Assembly (NCBI RefSeq): GCF_014174495.1
Contig: NZ_JACJHR010000038.1
Span: forward strand, 1 to 64,000
DNA from: Amycolatopsis echigonensis
GTDB lineage: Bacteria > Actinomycetota > Actinomycetes > Mycobacteriales > Pseudonocardiaceae
Direction of reading: 5' to 3'
Length of the DNA: 64,000 nt
Every line of letters starts with the position of its first letter. Position 1 is the first letter of the stretch. A program made the translations under genes and the position numbers. This document shows, piece after piece, positions 25,084 through 34,550 of the stretch. Below the pieces are notes generated by a model that was not told the origin of the DNA, did not search any database, and saw only the letters and a list, made by a program, of their open reading frames with translations.

Positions 25084-26051
25084 CCGAAGCGGACCTGGAG
25101 AGCCATCGCCGCGACGTGACCGCCGAATTGCGCGCGGACGTGCGCGAGGGGCTCACCGCGGATCAGAAGTGGTTGCCGCCCAAGTGGTTCTACGACGCCG
25201 AAGGCAGCAAGCTGTTCGAGAAGATCACCGCGCTGCCGGAGTACTACCCGACCCGCAGCGAGCGCGAGGTGCTCGCGCGGCGGGCGGCCGAGGTCGCCGG
25301 GCAGACCGGCGCGCACACGCTCGTGGAGCTGGGGTCGGGGTCGAGCGAGAAGACCCGGCTGCTGCTGGACGCGCTCACCGCGCACGGCACGCTGGAGGCG
25401 TTCGTGCCGATGGACGTGTCGGAATCCGCGCTCGCCGAAGCCGCCGCGGCGATCACGGCGGACTACCCGAAGCTCGAGGTGCGCGGGGTGGTCGGCGACT
25501 TCACCCAGCACCTGCAGCTGCTGCCCGGCACCGCGCCGCGGGTCGTCGCCTTCCTCGGCGGCACGATCGGCAATTTCCTGCCCGGCGAACGCGCCGAGTT
25601 CCTGCGCTCGGTGCGGGACGTGCTCGGCGAAGGGGAGTGGCTGCTGCTCGGCACCGACCTGGTGAAAGACCCGGAAACGCTGGAACGGGCCTACGACGAC
25701 GCGGCAGGCGTCACCGCGGCGTTCAACCGCAACGTGCTGCGCGTGATCAACGCCGAACTGGGCGCGGACTTCGACCCGGACGAATTCGACCACGTCGCGC
25801 ACTGGGACGCCGAGCACGAGTGGATCGAAATGCGGCTGCGCGCCCGGCGCCGGATCGAGGTGCGCATCCCCGGCGCGGACCTGATCGTGCCGTTCGCCGA
25901 GGGCGAGCACATCCGCACCGAGGTGTCGGCGAAGTTCCGGCCGGACGGCGTCGAGGCGGAACTGAACGCCGCCGGGTTCGCGCTGGAGCGGTGGTGGACA
26001 GACTCACAGGAGCGCTTCGGGGTGAGTTTGGCAAGATCAGTGCGTGCATAA
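25080..26051 (+). CDS. egtD: L-histidine N(alpha)-methyltransferase EgtD
   Basis: 323-aa SAM-dependent enzyme trimethylating histidine to hercynine, the first committed ergothioneine step. Family signatures are KWFYDAEGSKLFEKITALPE with YYPTRSE, the SAM loop LVELGSGSSEKTRLLL and FLGGTIGNFLP. The ATG overlaps the egtC stop. It ends inside the start of the next gene. No egtE (C-S lyase) gene follows. Confidence 0.95.
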   Translation: MTEADLESHRRDVTAELRADVREGLTADQKWLPPKWFYDAEGSKLFEKITALPEYYPTRSEREVLARRAAEVAGQTGAHTLVELGSGSSEKTRLLLDALTAHGTLEAFVPMDVSESALAEAAAAITADYPKLEVRGVVGDFTQHLQLLPGTAPRVVAFLGGTIGNFLPGERAEFLRSVRDVLGEGEWLLLGTDLVKDPETLERAYDDAAGVTAAFNRNVLRVINAELGADFDPDEFDHVAHWDAEHEWIEMRLRARRRIEVRIPGADLIVPFAEGEHIRTEVSAKFRPDGVEAELNAAGFALERWWTDSQERFGVSLARSVRA

Positions 26052-26514
26052 CCCTCTCGCGGCGCTCGCCCGCAAGCTCGGCACCCAGCCCCGGCTGATG
26101 GGCGCGTCGCGCGCCGTCATCGCGACCGACCGGCAGCTGCACCGGTGGTTCGGCGGCCGGGTCAGCCTGGTCGGCCTGGCCGGGCTGCCGTCGCTGCGGC
26201 TCACCACCACCGGACGCCGCAGCGGCCTGCCGCGGAGCACGAACTTGCTGTACTACCCGCACGGCAGCGAGTTCGTGCTCACCGGCTCCAACTGGGGCCG
26301 CCCGAAGAACCCGGCGTGGACGCACAACCTGCGCGACAACCCGAAGGCGACCATCGCGCTGCGCGGTCGCGAGATCGAGGTCAAGGCGCGGGAGCTGGAG
26401 GGCGCGGAGTACGACCGGATGTGGGCGGAACTGCTCGAGTTCTGGCCGGGGTACGAAATGGAACGGGAAGCGGCGGGGCGGCAGCTGCCGGTATTCGTGC
26501 TGACCCGCTGCTGA
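26044..26514 (+). CDS. deazaflavin (F420)-dependent nitroreductase-family protein
   Basis: 156-aa split-barrel protein related to mycobacterial Ddn. The family motif LRLTTTGRRSGLPRSTNLLY and the segment NPAWTHNLRDNPKATI are clear. The GTG start overlaps the end of egtD by 8 nt, so it is probably translated from the egt transcript. Such enzymes use reduced F420 or related cofactors; the substrate is unknown. A role in ergothioneine metabolism is suggested only by position. Confidence 0.85.
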   Translation: MHNPLAALARKLGTQPRLMGASRAVIATDRQLHRWFGGRVSLVGLAGLPSLRLTTTGRRSGLPRSTNLLYYPHGSEFVLTGSNWGRPKNPAWTHNLRDNPKATIALRGREIEVKARELEGAEYDRMWAELLEFWPGYEMEREAAGRQLPVFVLTRC

Positions 26515-26816
26515 GCGCTCGCTGTGGTCGTGGAGCGCGACCGGTTGGTTCGAGGCTGTCCGCCGCCCGGCCGAAGAATTCGACGGAATCCGCCGGGCAC
26601 GCCTCGGCGGTCCAGGGCGGCCACTGCCGGCCCGGTGACGCTCTCGCCGTTCTTTCGCGGCTGACGGGCGAGCCGGGCAGCCCGTCGGCCACCGCGCCGT
26701 TGTCGCTCGTCAGAACCCGCACTTCCTCCTTTTGGCCGGTGCCCGGCTTGGCCGGATTGTGCCAGTCTCGGTGACGCCCCGTAATCAGGCGGGTGCGCAA
26801 CCAGGGGAGATTCCAC
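26515..26816. other. intergenic region, no gene recognised
   Basis: About 300 bp between the reductase and the secreted peptidase gene. Open frames here show no family resemblance or ribosome sites. It presumably holds the peptidase promoter; GGGGAGA (26804-26810) is that gene's ribosome-binding site. Confidence 0.5.
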
Positions 26817-28445
26817 GTGCGCGGAGCGAAAAGAGCACGAACCGGAGCATTGGTCGCGGCGATCGCGACCGTGCTGACCGGGTTGGCGGGCACAGCCGCG
26901 GCGGCGCCGTCCGACCCGGCGGTGCAGCAAGCCGCACCCGCGGAGATCGCGCGCACCGCGCCGGTCCAGTGGGAGGACTGCACCAAGGACCAGCTGCGCG
27001 GCGTCCCGGCCGATCAGCTGAAGCTGTACAGCTGCTCGCTCTATCGCGTGCCGATCGACCACGACGACGCGTCGCTCGGCAGCATCGACATCGCGCTGAT
27101 GAAGCGCGCCGCCAAGGTCCCCGGCCAGCGGATCGGGTCGCTGTTCCTCAACCCGGGTGGTCCCGGCGGGTCCGGGCTGCGGATGCCGATCGCGGGCGAC
27201 CGCTACTTCCGCCCGCAGGTGCTGGACCGCTTCGACCTCGTCGGGTTCGACCCGCGCGGCGTCGGGGCCAGCAATCCGCTGCGCTGTTTCACCACCGCCG
27301 AGGACGCCGCGGACGTGCAGAGCCAGATGGTCCCGGTTCCGTTGTCGCGCAAGGAAATCTCCGGCACGCTCGCGGCGTACCGAGACTACGGCCAGTTCTG
27401 CCGCCGCAACGCGGGAGCGCTGCTCGACCACATGTCCACCCGTGACGTCGTGCGCGATCTCGACCAGCTGCGCGCCGCGGTCGGCGACAAGCAGCTGACC
27501 TACACCGGGTTCTCGTACGGCACCCTCGTCGGGTCCACCTACGCGGCGATGTTCCCGAAGCAGACGCGGGCGATCGTGATCGACGGGAACGTCGACCCGC
27601 AGCTGCGCACCAACGACGGCGTCACCTACGACCTCGCGCGGGCACAGGGCTTCGAGATCGCGCTCGACGGTTTCCTCAAGCGCTGCGCCGAAGCAGGCGA
27701 CAAGTGCGCGTTCAGCGCGGGCGACCCGCGGGCGAAGTTCGACGAGCTGCGCGAACACGTGCGCACCGACCCGATCACGTTGCCTGGCGGCGCGAAGCTC
27801 GACCTCGGCGCGCTGACCGGCGCGGTGTCGGGCGCGCTGTATTCGCCGGATTCCTTCAGCGAACTGGCGGAGGGCTTGCAGCAGGCGTATACGGTGCTGC
27901 ACCCGTCGCTCCAGGCCCAGTCCGCGCGGAAGGGCCTCCTGTCCGCGGGCCGCGGCGGTCTGCTCGACCTCGTCCCGGACAGCCCCTACACCGGCGACGA
28001 CTCGTATTTCGCGGTGAACTGCGCGGACAAGCCGATGCGGATCCGGCAGGAGGAGGTGCCGGGGATCGCGGCCAAGGCGGACCGCGAATCGCCGACGTTC
28101 GGCCGCTACCAGGTGTTCTCCGACATCGCCGCCTGTCCGGTGTGGCCGGCCGCGAAGACGTCCGACCCGTACCGCGGTCCGTGGCGGGCGAACACCGCGA
28201 CGCCGGTGCTCGTCGTCAGCAACTTCTACGATCCGGCCACCCGGTACCGGTTCGGCCGGCGGATGGCCGAGGAGCTGGGCAACTCGCGGCTGCTGTCGGT
28301 CGACGCGTTCGGCCACTGCATCCTCGGCAGCGCGCGGGGCGTGGACGACGCGGCCGCGGCGTACCTGATCGACTTGAAGGTGCCCGCCGACGGCCAGGTG
28401 TTCCAGCCGGACCGGCAGCCCTTCACTTCGGCCGCGAAGGGCTGA
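26817..28445 (+). CDS. secreted alpha/beta-hydrolase, tripeptidyl aminopeptidase-like
   Basis: 542-aa exported enzyme. A signal peptide (~1-30, ending TAAAAP) precedes an alpha/beta-hydrolase core with the nucleophile elbow TGFSYGTLVG and a C-terminal TAP-like domain (TPVLVVSNFYDPATRY; His in DAFGHCILG). This is the architecture of Streptomyces tripeptidyl aminopeptidases and proteinase SlpD/E-like enzymes. The GTG at 26817 has GGGGAGA six bases upstream; an earlier GTG (26793) lacks a site. Probable role: extracellular peptide degradation. Confidence 0.88.
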   Translation: MRGAKRARTGALVAAIATVLTGLAGTAAAAPSDPAVQQAAPAEIARTAPVQWEDCTKDQLRGVPADQLKLYSCSLYRVPIDHDDASLGSIDIALMKRAAKVPGQRIGSLFLNPGGPGGSGLRMPIAGDRYFRPQVLDRFDLVGFDPRGVGASNPLRCFTTAEDAADVQSQMVPVPLSRKEISGTLAAYRDYGQFCRRNAGALLDHMSTRDVVRDLDQLRAAVGDKQLTYTGFSYGTLVGSTYAAMFPKQTRAIVIDGNVDPQLRTNDGVTYDLARAQGFEIALDGFLKRCAEAGDKCAFSAGDPRAKFDELREHVRTDPITLPGGAKLDLGALTGAVSGALYSPDSFSELAEGLQQAYTVLHPSLQAQSARKGLLSAGRGGLLDLVPDSPYTGDDSYFAVNCADKPMRIRQEEVPGIAAKADRESPTFGRYQVFSDIAACPVWPAAKTSDPYRGPWRANTATPVLVVSNFYDPATRYRFGRRMAEELGNSRLLSVDAFGHCILGSARGVDDAAAAYLIDLKVPADGQVFQPDRQPFTSAAKG

Positions 28446-28551
28446 TCGGTTGATCTTCGGCCCGGAACCGGGCATAACGGCACAACCCTCTTGTCAGCGC
28501 CGGGCGGATCGGTGAAAGTGTCCGCCAGAAGTTCACCTGAGGGGAGTTGAC

Positions 28552-29691
28552 GTGCGGCGCTGGGCGGGCGGGTTCGGCGCGGCCGCGGTGCTCTTCGGGA
28601 CCGCGGTGCTCGCCGGCTGCTCCGGCTCGCCCGCCCAGCCCGGTCCGGTCGAGGTTTCGCGCTCGGCCTGCGGCGACGGCTGGACCGCGCCGCCGGCCGG
28701 GCCGCAGACCCTCCAGGTCCGCAACAACGCCGCCGTCACGATGGAAATCGACCTCGTCGACCCGGCCACCGGCACGGTCTTCGGGGAACTGGAAGGCGTC
28801 GGCCCCGGCACGACGCGCGCGTTGCCGGTGAACTTCGGCAACGGCGCGTACGCCCTGCGCTGCGTACCCGAGGACGGCACCCCGTTCGTCGGCCCTACCG
28901 TGCAGGTCACCGGTGGCGCGGCTCGGCCAGGACCCGCGGTGGTGCCCGTGACCAACGCGGATTTGCTCGGGCCGCTCAAGCAGTACCACGCCTACGTCGC
29001 CGACGGCCTCGGCACGCTCGCCGGCCAGACCGCCGCGCTGGCGCAAGCCGTCCGTTCGGGCAATCGCGGTGCGGCGCAACAGGCCTGGCTCACCGCCCAC
29101 CTCACCTACGAACGGCTCGGCGCCGCCTACAACGCCTTCGGCGATTCGGACCGAGCCATCAACGGCACGACCGCCGGGCTTCCCGCCGGAGCTGCCGACC
29201 CGGGCTTCACCGGCTTCCACCGTCTCGAGAACGGCTTGTGGCACAACGAACCGATGCCCGCGCTCAGCCCGGTCGCCGACCAGCTCGGCCAAGCGGTCCA
29301 GAAGCTGCGCACGTCGTTCGCCGACGCCCAGATCAACGAGAACGACCTCGGCCTGCGCGCGCACGAAATCATGGAGAACACCCTCCAGTTCGAGCTGACC
29401 GGCCGCACCGACTACGGCAGCGGCTCAAACCTGGCGACCGCACGCGCGAATCTTGCTGGGACGCGTGCGGTGCTCGATGTGTTGCGTCCCTTGCTGGTTA
29501 CTCGGTTCCCGGGCCTGAAGGACCTCGATGCCTGGATCGCGCGCACTGATCGGGATCTCCAAGCAGCCGCCGGGAAACCGCTCCCGGCGCTTGATCGGAA
29601 ACAACGGCAGCGGGTCAACGCCGATGTCGCGGAGCTGACCGAACGCTTGGCTCCGGTGGCGGCGATCGCGGAGCCGAGGAGGACGTCGTGA
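28552..29691 (+). CDS. efeO: iron uptake lipoprotein EfeO (M75/imelysin family)
   Basis: 379-aa lipoprotein with lipobox VLAGC (Cys ~23). Residues ~30-125 form the cupredoxin-like N domain and ~140-375 the four-helix M75 domain, with the H-x-x-E metal motif in HLTYERLGAAYNAFGDSD. In EfeUOB systems EfeO binds iron and hands it to the EfeU permease. Here efeB follows (GTGA overlap) but no efeU gene is adjacent. GTG start. Confidence 0.9.
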   Translation: MRRWAGGFGAAAVLFGTAVLAGCSGSPAQPGPVEVSRSACGDGWTAPPAGPQTLQVRNNAAVTMEIDLVDPATGTVFGELEGVGPGTTRALPVNFGNGAYALRCVPEDGTPFVGPTVQVTGGAARPGPAVVPVTNADLLGPLKQYHAYVADGLGTLAGQTAALAQAVRSGNRGAAQQAWLTAHLTYERLGAAYNAFGDSDRAINGTTAGLPAGAADPGFTGFHRLENGLWHNEPMPALSPVADQLGQAVQKLRTSFADAQINENDLGLRAHEIMENTLQFELTGRTDYGSGSNLATARANLAGTRAVLDVLRPLLVTRFPGLKDLDAWIARTDRDLQAAAGKPLPALDRKQRQRVNADVAELTERLAPVAAIAEPRRTS

Positions 29692-30848
29692 CCCTGGGGC
29701 GGCGAGCCTTCCTGCGCGGAGCTGCGGCCGCCGGAGCGGGCGCGGGCCTGGTCGGCCTGTCCGGAAGCGCGACGGCGGCCGGCGGAGCGGTGCCGTTCCA
29801 CGGTCCCCGGCAGACGGCCGTGCTGGCGGAGCCAGCGAGGCATTCGGTCGTCGCCGCATTCGACGTTGTCGCCGAGAACCGCGCCGAGCTCATCGACCTG
29901 CTCAAGCAGCTCACCGCCCGCGCGCGGTTCCTCACCAGCGGCGGCGCGCCCGCCTCGGTCGGGATCACCGGGCCGCCCGCGGATTCCGGCGTCCTCGGTC
30001 CCGAAGTCCCGGAAGGTCAGCTGTCCGTGCTCGTCGGCGCGGGCGCCTCGCTGTTCGACGACCGGTACGGGCTCGCCGCGCGCAAACCGCCGAAGCTCAA
30101 GCAGATGCCGACGTTCCCGGACGACGCGCTCGATCCGCAATGGTGTCACGGCGACCTGAGCCTCGTGCTCAACGCCGCCGAACCGGACACCGTGCTGCAC
30201 GCGTTGCGCGACATCGCCCGATCGACCCGCGGCGGGATGCAGTTGCGCTGGAAGATCGACGGATTCACTTCGCCTCCGCGTCCGGCCGGGACACCCCGCA
30301 ACCTGCTGGGGTTCAAGGACGGCACGGCGAATCCCGGACCGTCCGAAGCGGACAGTCTCGTGTGGACGGACGACGGCGGCAGCTACCAGGTCGTCCGGCT
30401 GATCCGGATGCTGGTCGAGTTCTGGGACCGGGTGTCGCTGTCGGAGCAGGAGAACATGATCGGCCGCCGCCGCGACACCGGTGCGCCGCTCGACGGCGCG
30501 GCCGAACAGGACGTGCCGCGCTACGCCGAGGACCCGATCGGCACGGTCATCCCGCTGACCAGCCACATCCGGCTCGCGAACCCGCGCACGCCGCAGACGG
30601 ACGGACAGCGGATCCTGCGCCGCGCGGTCAACTACGACCGCGGCGTGGACTCGAACGGCAACCTCGACATGGGCCTCGTCTTCACCTGCTACCAGCGCGA
30701 CCTCGAGCAGCAGTTCGAGGCCGTGCAGAAGCGGCTCGCCGGGGAGCCGCTCACCGACTACGTCTCGCCGTTCGGGGGCGGGTACTTCCACCTGTTCCCG
30801 GGCGTGACGGATCCGGCCGACCACTACGGCCGGGCAGTGCTGGGTTGA
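29688..30848 (+). CDS. efeB: Tat-exported deferrochelatase/DyP-type peroxidase EfeB
   Basis: 386-aa haem peroxidase of the dye-decolourising family. The twin-arginine signal LGRRAFLRGAAAAGAGAG is N-terminal. The catalytic GxxDG motif is in LLGFKDGTANP and the proximal haem His in TSHIRLANPR. EfeB proteins oxidise ferrous iron or extract iron from haem for EfeO. Start overlaps the efeO stop. An 11-bp tandem duplication spans the stop codon. Confidence 0.93.
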   Translation: MTLGRRAFLRGAAAAGAGAGLVGLSGSATAAGGAVPFHGPRQTAVLAEPARHSVVAAFDVVAENRAELIDLLKQLTARARFLTSGGAPASVGITGPPADSGVLGPEVPEGQLSVLVGAGASLFDDRYGLAARKPPKLKQMPTFPDDALDPQWCHGDLSLVLNAAEPDTVLHALRDIARSTRGGMQLRWKIDGFTSPPRPAGTPRNLLGFKDGTANPGPSEADSLVWTDDGGSYQVVRLIRMLVEFWDRVSLSEQENMIGRRRDTGAPLDGAAEQDVPRYAEDPIGTVIPLTSHIRLANPRTPQTDGQRILRRAVNYDRGVDSNGNLDMGLVFTCYQRDLEQQFEAVQKRLAGEPLTDYVSPFGGGYFHLFPGVTDPADHYGRAVLG

Positions 30849-30859
30849 TGCTGGGTTGA
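30838..30859 (+). repeat. 11-bp tandem duplication across the efeB stop
   Basis: TGCTGGGTTGA occurs twice in tandem (30838-30848 and 30849-30859). The first copy ends in the efeB TGA. It looks like a recent slippage event and leaves the efeB protein unchanged. Confidence 0.8.
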
Positions 30860-30876
30860 TGCGAAGGAGTTCTGCA

Positions 30877-32481
30877 GTGAAGCGAACCAGGAAGCGGGCC
30901 ACCGCGGCAGCCGCGCTGGCGGCGACCGCGGCGCTGGCCGCGGCGTGCGCGAGCAGTTCGGCGTCGACCTCGGCGCCGGCGCACGCGATCGCCGCCGAGA
31001 CGTTCACGACCTCGACGCCGATCAAGCACGTCGTGGTGATCTTCGGCGAGAACATCTCCTTCGACCACTACTTCGGCACCTATCCGAACGCCACCAATGA
31101 AAACGGCACCCCGTTCCACGCCGCGCCCGGCACTCCGAAGGTCAACGGCCTCACGCCGGAGCTGCTGCAGCACAACCCGAACGCCTACAACCCGAAGCGG
31201 CTGAGCCCGGACCAGGCGCTCACCTGCGACCAGGCGCACGACTACAAGAAGGAACAGGCCGCGTTCGACGGCGGCAAGATGGACAAGTTCGTCGAGTACA
31301 CCGAGAAGGACAAGTGCACCGGGCAACCGGTGCTGTTCGGCGAGCCCGGCCTGGTGATGAACTACTTCGACGGCAACACCGTCACCGCGATGTGGAACTA
31401 CGCCCAGCATTACGCGCTGAACGACAACTCCTTCAACACGGTCTTCGGCCCGTCCAGCCCCGGCGCGATCAACCTCGTCTCCGGCCAGACGCACGGCCTG
31501 CAGCCGGTGGATTCGGTCACCGGCGAGCCGAAGGTCGACCCGCAGACTGCGGCCTCGCCGGACTCGCACGGCGTCGGCACGATGATCACCGACCCGGACC
31601 CGGCGTTCGACGACTGCTCGGACAAGAACCACACCGCGACCGACAACCTCGGCGCGTTCCAGGGCCGCAACGTCGGCGACCTGCTGAACGCGCGCGGCGT
31701 CACCTGGGGCTGGTTCGAGGGCGGGTTCCGGCCCACTGGCGAGGCGAACGGGTACGCCGTCTGCGGGACGAAACACGCGAACGTGGGCGGTCAGGCGTCC
31801 GTCGACTACAGCCCGCACCACGAACCGTTCCAGTACTACCAGTCGACCGCCAACCGGAAGCACCTCCCGCCGTCTTCGGTGCACGCCGTGGGCCAGCAGG
31901 ACCAGGCGAACCACCAGTACGACGTGCGGGACTTCAACGACGCTCTCGCCGCGGGGGTCATGCCCGCGGTGAGCTTCCTGAAAGCACCGGAGTACCAGGA
32001 CGGGCACGCGGGCTACTCGGACCCGTTGGACGAGCAGGCCTTCGTCGCCGACGAGATCAACCGGATCCAGGCCTCGCCGCAGTGGAAGGACACCGCGATC
32101 GTGCTGGCGTACGACGATTCGGACGGCTGGTACGACCACGTAGCGCCGAAGATCGTCAACGGCTCGCACGACCCGGCGCAGGACGCTTCGGTGTGCACGT
32201 CGAAGCCGGTGAAGCTCGGCGGGTCCGCGGATCGCTGCGGGTACGGCCCGCGGCTGCCGTTGCTGGTGATTTCGCCGTACAGCAAGGTGAACCACGTCGA
32301 CCACACGATGACGGACCAGACGTCGGTGCTGCGGTTCGTCGAGGACAACTGGCATCTGGGCCGGGTCGGCGGAGGGTCGTTCGACGTGCTGGCGGCCCCG
32401 TTGACCGGGATGTTCGACTTCGCGCATCCGGACGCGAAGCCGTTGAAGCTCGACCCGAAGACCGGCGCGGTCGTCGGCTAG
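30877..32481 (+). CDS. secreted phosphoesterase (acid phosphatase/phospholipase C family)
   Basis: 534-aa exported protein of the phosphoesterase family (PF04185). The N terminus (ALAATAALAAACASSSAS) is a signal peptide, perhaps lipidated at the Cys. Metal-binding motifs include KHVVVIFGENISFDHYFGTY, the TVFGPSSPGAINLVSG segment and the late AYDDSDGWYDHV and GYGPRLPLLVISPYS. Members release phosphate from phosphomonoesters or phospholipids; which is not decidable here. The GTG at 30877 follows GAAGGAG; an earlier ATG would lack a site. Confidence 0.86.
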   Translation: MKRTRKRATAAAALAATAALAAACASSSASTSAPAHAIAAETFTTSTPIKHVVVIFGENISFDHYFGTYPNATNENGTPFHAAPGTPKVNGLTPELLQHNPNAYNPKRLSPDQALTCDQAHDYKKEQAAFDGGKMDKFVEYTEKDKCTGQPVLFGEPGLVMNYFDGNTVTAMWNYAQHYALNDNSFNTVFGPSSPGAINLVSGQTHGLQPVDSVTGEPKVDPQTAASPDSHGVGTMITDPDPAFDDCSDKNHTATDNLGAFQGRNVGDLLNARGVTWGWFEGGFRPTGEANGYAVCGTKHANVGGQASVDYSPHHEPFQYYQSTANRKHLPPSSVHAVGQQDQANHQYDVRDFNDALAAGVMPAVSFLKAPEYQDGHAGYSDPLDEQAFVADEINRIQASPQWKDTAIVLAYDDSDGWYDHVAPKIVNGSHDPAQDASVCTSKPVKLGGSADRCGYGPRLPLLVISPYSKVNHVDHTMTDQTSVLRFVEDNWHLGRVGGGSFDVLAAPLTGMFDFAHPDAKPLKLDPKTGAVVG

Positions 32482-32489
32482 GCGGGCGG

Positions 32490-32516
32490 GGACCGGGCGG
32501 GACCGCCGCCCGGTCC
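32490..32516. terminator. bidirectional terminator hairpin
   Basis: GGACCGGGCGG (32490-32500) and CCGCCCGGTCC (32506-32516) form a perfect 11-bp stem with a 5-nt loop between the convergent phosphoesterase and GH31 genes. Confidence 0.7.
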
Positions 32517-32521
32517 TCCGG

Positions 32522-34525
32522 TCACTCGGGGAGGATCGGCACGCGGGCGCCGTCGCGGAGGAACACCGGGATCCGGTCCGGCGGCGCGGCGGCCTCGACC
32601 GCGGTCCCGCCGGGATGGCGCCGCCCGGTGCCGGTTTCGGTCCAGTCCGCGCCCCGCGGCAGGTAGACCTCGCGCCCGGCGGCTCCCGGCTCGAGCACGG
32701 GGGCGACCAGCACGTCCGGGCCGAGGAGGAATTCCGTGTCCCGCCGCCAGCTTTCGGGGTCGTCGGGGAAGTCGACGAACAGCGGCCGCATCGGCGGCAC
32801 GCCCTCCTCGTGCGCGACGCGCATCTGGGCCATCAGGTACGGCCGGATCCGTTCGCGCAGCCGGAGCGACTGCTCGATGAACCCGAGCGCCTCCTCGCCG
32901 TAGGACCAGGCTTCGTTGGGGCCGCCGGTCATCTCCGGGCCGAACGCGGGACGGGGATCGCGGAAACCGTGCAGCCGGAACAGCGGGCAGAACACGCCGT
33001 ACTGGAACCACCGGACCATCAGCTCGCGGTAGTCCGGCGAATCCGGGTCGCCGCCGTGGAAGCCGCCGATGTCGGTGGTCCACCACGGGATCCCGGCCAC
33101 CGCGAGGTTGAGCCCGGCGCGGACCTGCGCGCGCAGCCCGTCCCAGGTGGCGGGGATGTCGCCGGACCAGACCGCGGTGCCGTAGCGCTGGCTGCCCGCC
33201 CACGCGGACCGGCTGAGCAGGACGATCTCCTCGTCGCCTTCGGCGCGGATGCCGTCGTGGAAGGTCCGGGCGTTGGCCTGCGGGTACAGGCCCACCACCT
33301 CGGCGCCCGGACCGGCGTGGAAGCTGAGGTTCTGCGGATGCCCGGGCTGCAGTTCGGGTTCGTCGCCGTCCAGCCACCAGGCCCGCACGCCGAGGTCGTA
33401 GTAGTTCTGCTTGATCTTCGCCCAGACGTACTCGCGGGCGGCCGGGTTCGTCGGGTCGTAGAAGGAGACCGGCATTTCGGTGCCGAACCCCTTGTCGTTC
33501 CACGGCGCGTGGGCGGGCACGCCGGTCCGCGTGCCGACGAGGAGCCCGCGTTCGTGCAGTTCGCGGTAGTTCTCCGACAGCGGGCTGACGCTCGGCCAGA
33601 CCGAGACCATCAGCTTGACCCCGAGCTCGTCCAGTTCGCGGATCATCGCGGCGGGGTCCGGCCATTCCGCCGGGTCGAACTTCCAGTCGCCGAGATGGGT
33701 CCAGTGGAAGAAGTCGGCGACGATGACCGACAGCGGCAGCCCGCGCTCGCGGTACTCCCGCGCGACCGCCAGCAGTTCGTCCTGGGTGCGGTAGCGCAGC
33801 TTCGACTGCCAGAAGCCGGACGCCCACTCCGGCAGCAGGGGAACGTGCCCGGTGGCGTCGGCGTAGCGGCTGAGGATCTCCCGCGGGTTCGCTCCGGTCG
33901 TGATCCAGTAGTCGATCTGCCGGGCTTGGTCGGCGACCCAGCGGGTGCCGTTGCCCGCCAGCTCCACCCGGCCGACCGCGGGCGAGTTCCACAGGAACCC
34001 GTAACCGCGGCTGGACAGCAGGAACGGGACGGACACCTCGGCGTTGCGCTGCACCAGATCGAGCACCAGGCCCTTCTGGTCGAGCCGGCCGTGGGTCCGC
34101 TGGCCCAGCCCGAAGATCCGCTCGTCCTCGTACGCGGCGAACCGCTGCTCGAGCCTGCCGTACCCGTTGTCGGCGGGCATGAACAGCCGCGCGCCGGGCC
34201 ACCAGAAATGCGCGCGCTGCTCGGAAAGCAGTTCCTCGCCGGTGCCGGTGCGGACGAACCGCAGCTGGGCGTCTATCCCGGTGTCGGTGCCGGCGATCGT
34301 CACCTCCGCGGTGATCGCTCCGTTGACGAGCGAGGCGGTGCGGTCTTGGCACGTCACATGCACCGGCACCGGTTTCGGGGGAATCAGCGCGCCGGGGATG
34401 TCGTCGCGGATCGCGTGCTGTGCCGCGCGGACGCGGACGCTGCTCGCTCCCCACGGTTCGATGCGCAGGACTTCGTGCCGCACTGCGACTTCGAGGGCCC
34501 GGCCGTCGTCGGCCACGGTGATCAT
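32522..34525 (-). CDS. glycoside hydrolase family 31, probable alpha-xylosidase
   Basis: 667-aa cytoplasmic enzyme with no signal peptide. It has an N-terminal beta-sandwich (~1-220) and a (beta/alpha)8 barrel (~225-560) with the nucleophile motif AWWLDGDEPE and the acid/base region AVWSGDIPATW. Bacterial GH31 proteins with this WWxDxxEPE motif include alpha-xylosidases; alpha-glucosidase remains possible. It is last gene of the LacI-ABC-GH31 operon, so it probably trims imported oligosaccharides. Confidence 0.85.
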   Translation of the reverse strand: MITVADDGRALEVAVRHEVLRIEPWGASSVRVRAAQHAIRDDIPGALIPPKPVPVHVTCQDRTASLVNGAITAEVTIAGTDTGIDAQLRFVRTGTGEELLSEQRAHFWWPGARLFMPADNGYGRLEQRFAAYEDERIFGLGQRTHGRLDQKGLVLDLVQRNAEVSVPFLLSSRGYGFLWNSPAVGRVELAGNGTRWVADQARQIDYWITTGANPREILSRYADATGHVPLLPEWASGFWQSKLRYRTQDELLAVAREYRERGLPLSVIVADFFHWTHLGDWKFDPAEWPDPAAMIRELDELGVKLMVSVWPSVSPLSENYRELHERGLLVGTRTGVPAHAPWNDKGFGTEMPVSFYDPTNPAAREYVWAKIKQNYYDLGVRAWWLDGDEPELQPGHPQNLSFHAGPGAEVVGLYPQANARTFHDGIRAEGDEEIVLLSRSAWAGSQRYGTAVWSGDIPATWDGLRAQVRAGLNLAVAGIPWWTTDIGGFHGGDPDSPDYRELMVRWFQYGVFCPLFRLHGFRDPRPAFGPEMTGGPNEAWSYGEEALGFIEQSLRLRERIRPYLMAQMRVAHEEGVPPMRPLFVDFPDDPESWRRDTEFLLGPDVLVAPVLEPGAAGREVYLPRGADWTETGTGRRHPGGTAVEAAAPPDRIPVFLRDGARVPILPE

Positions 34526-34550
34526 GCGGGAGGTCTCCTTGTCCGGAAGG

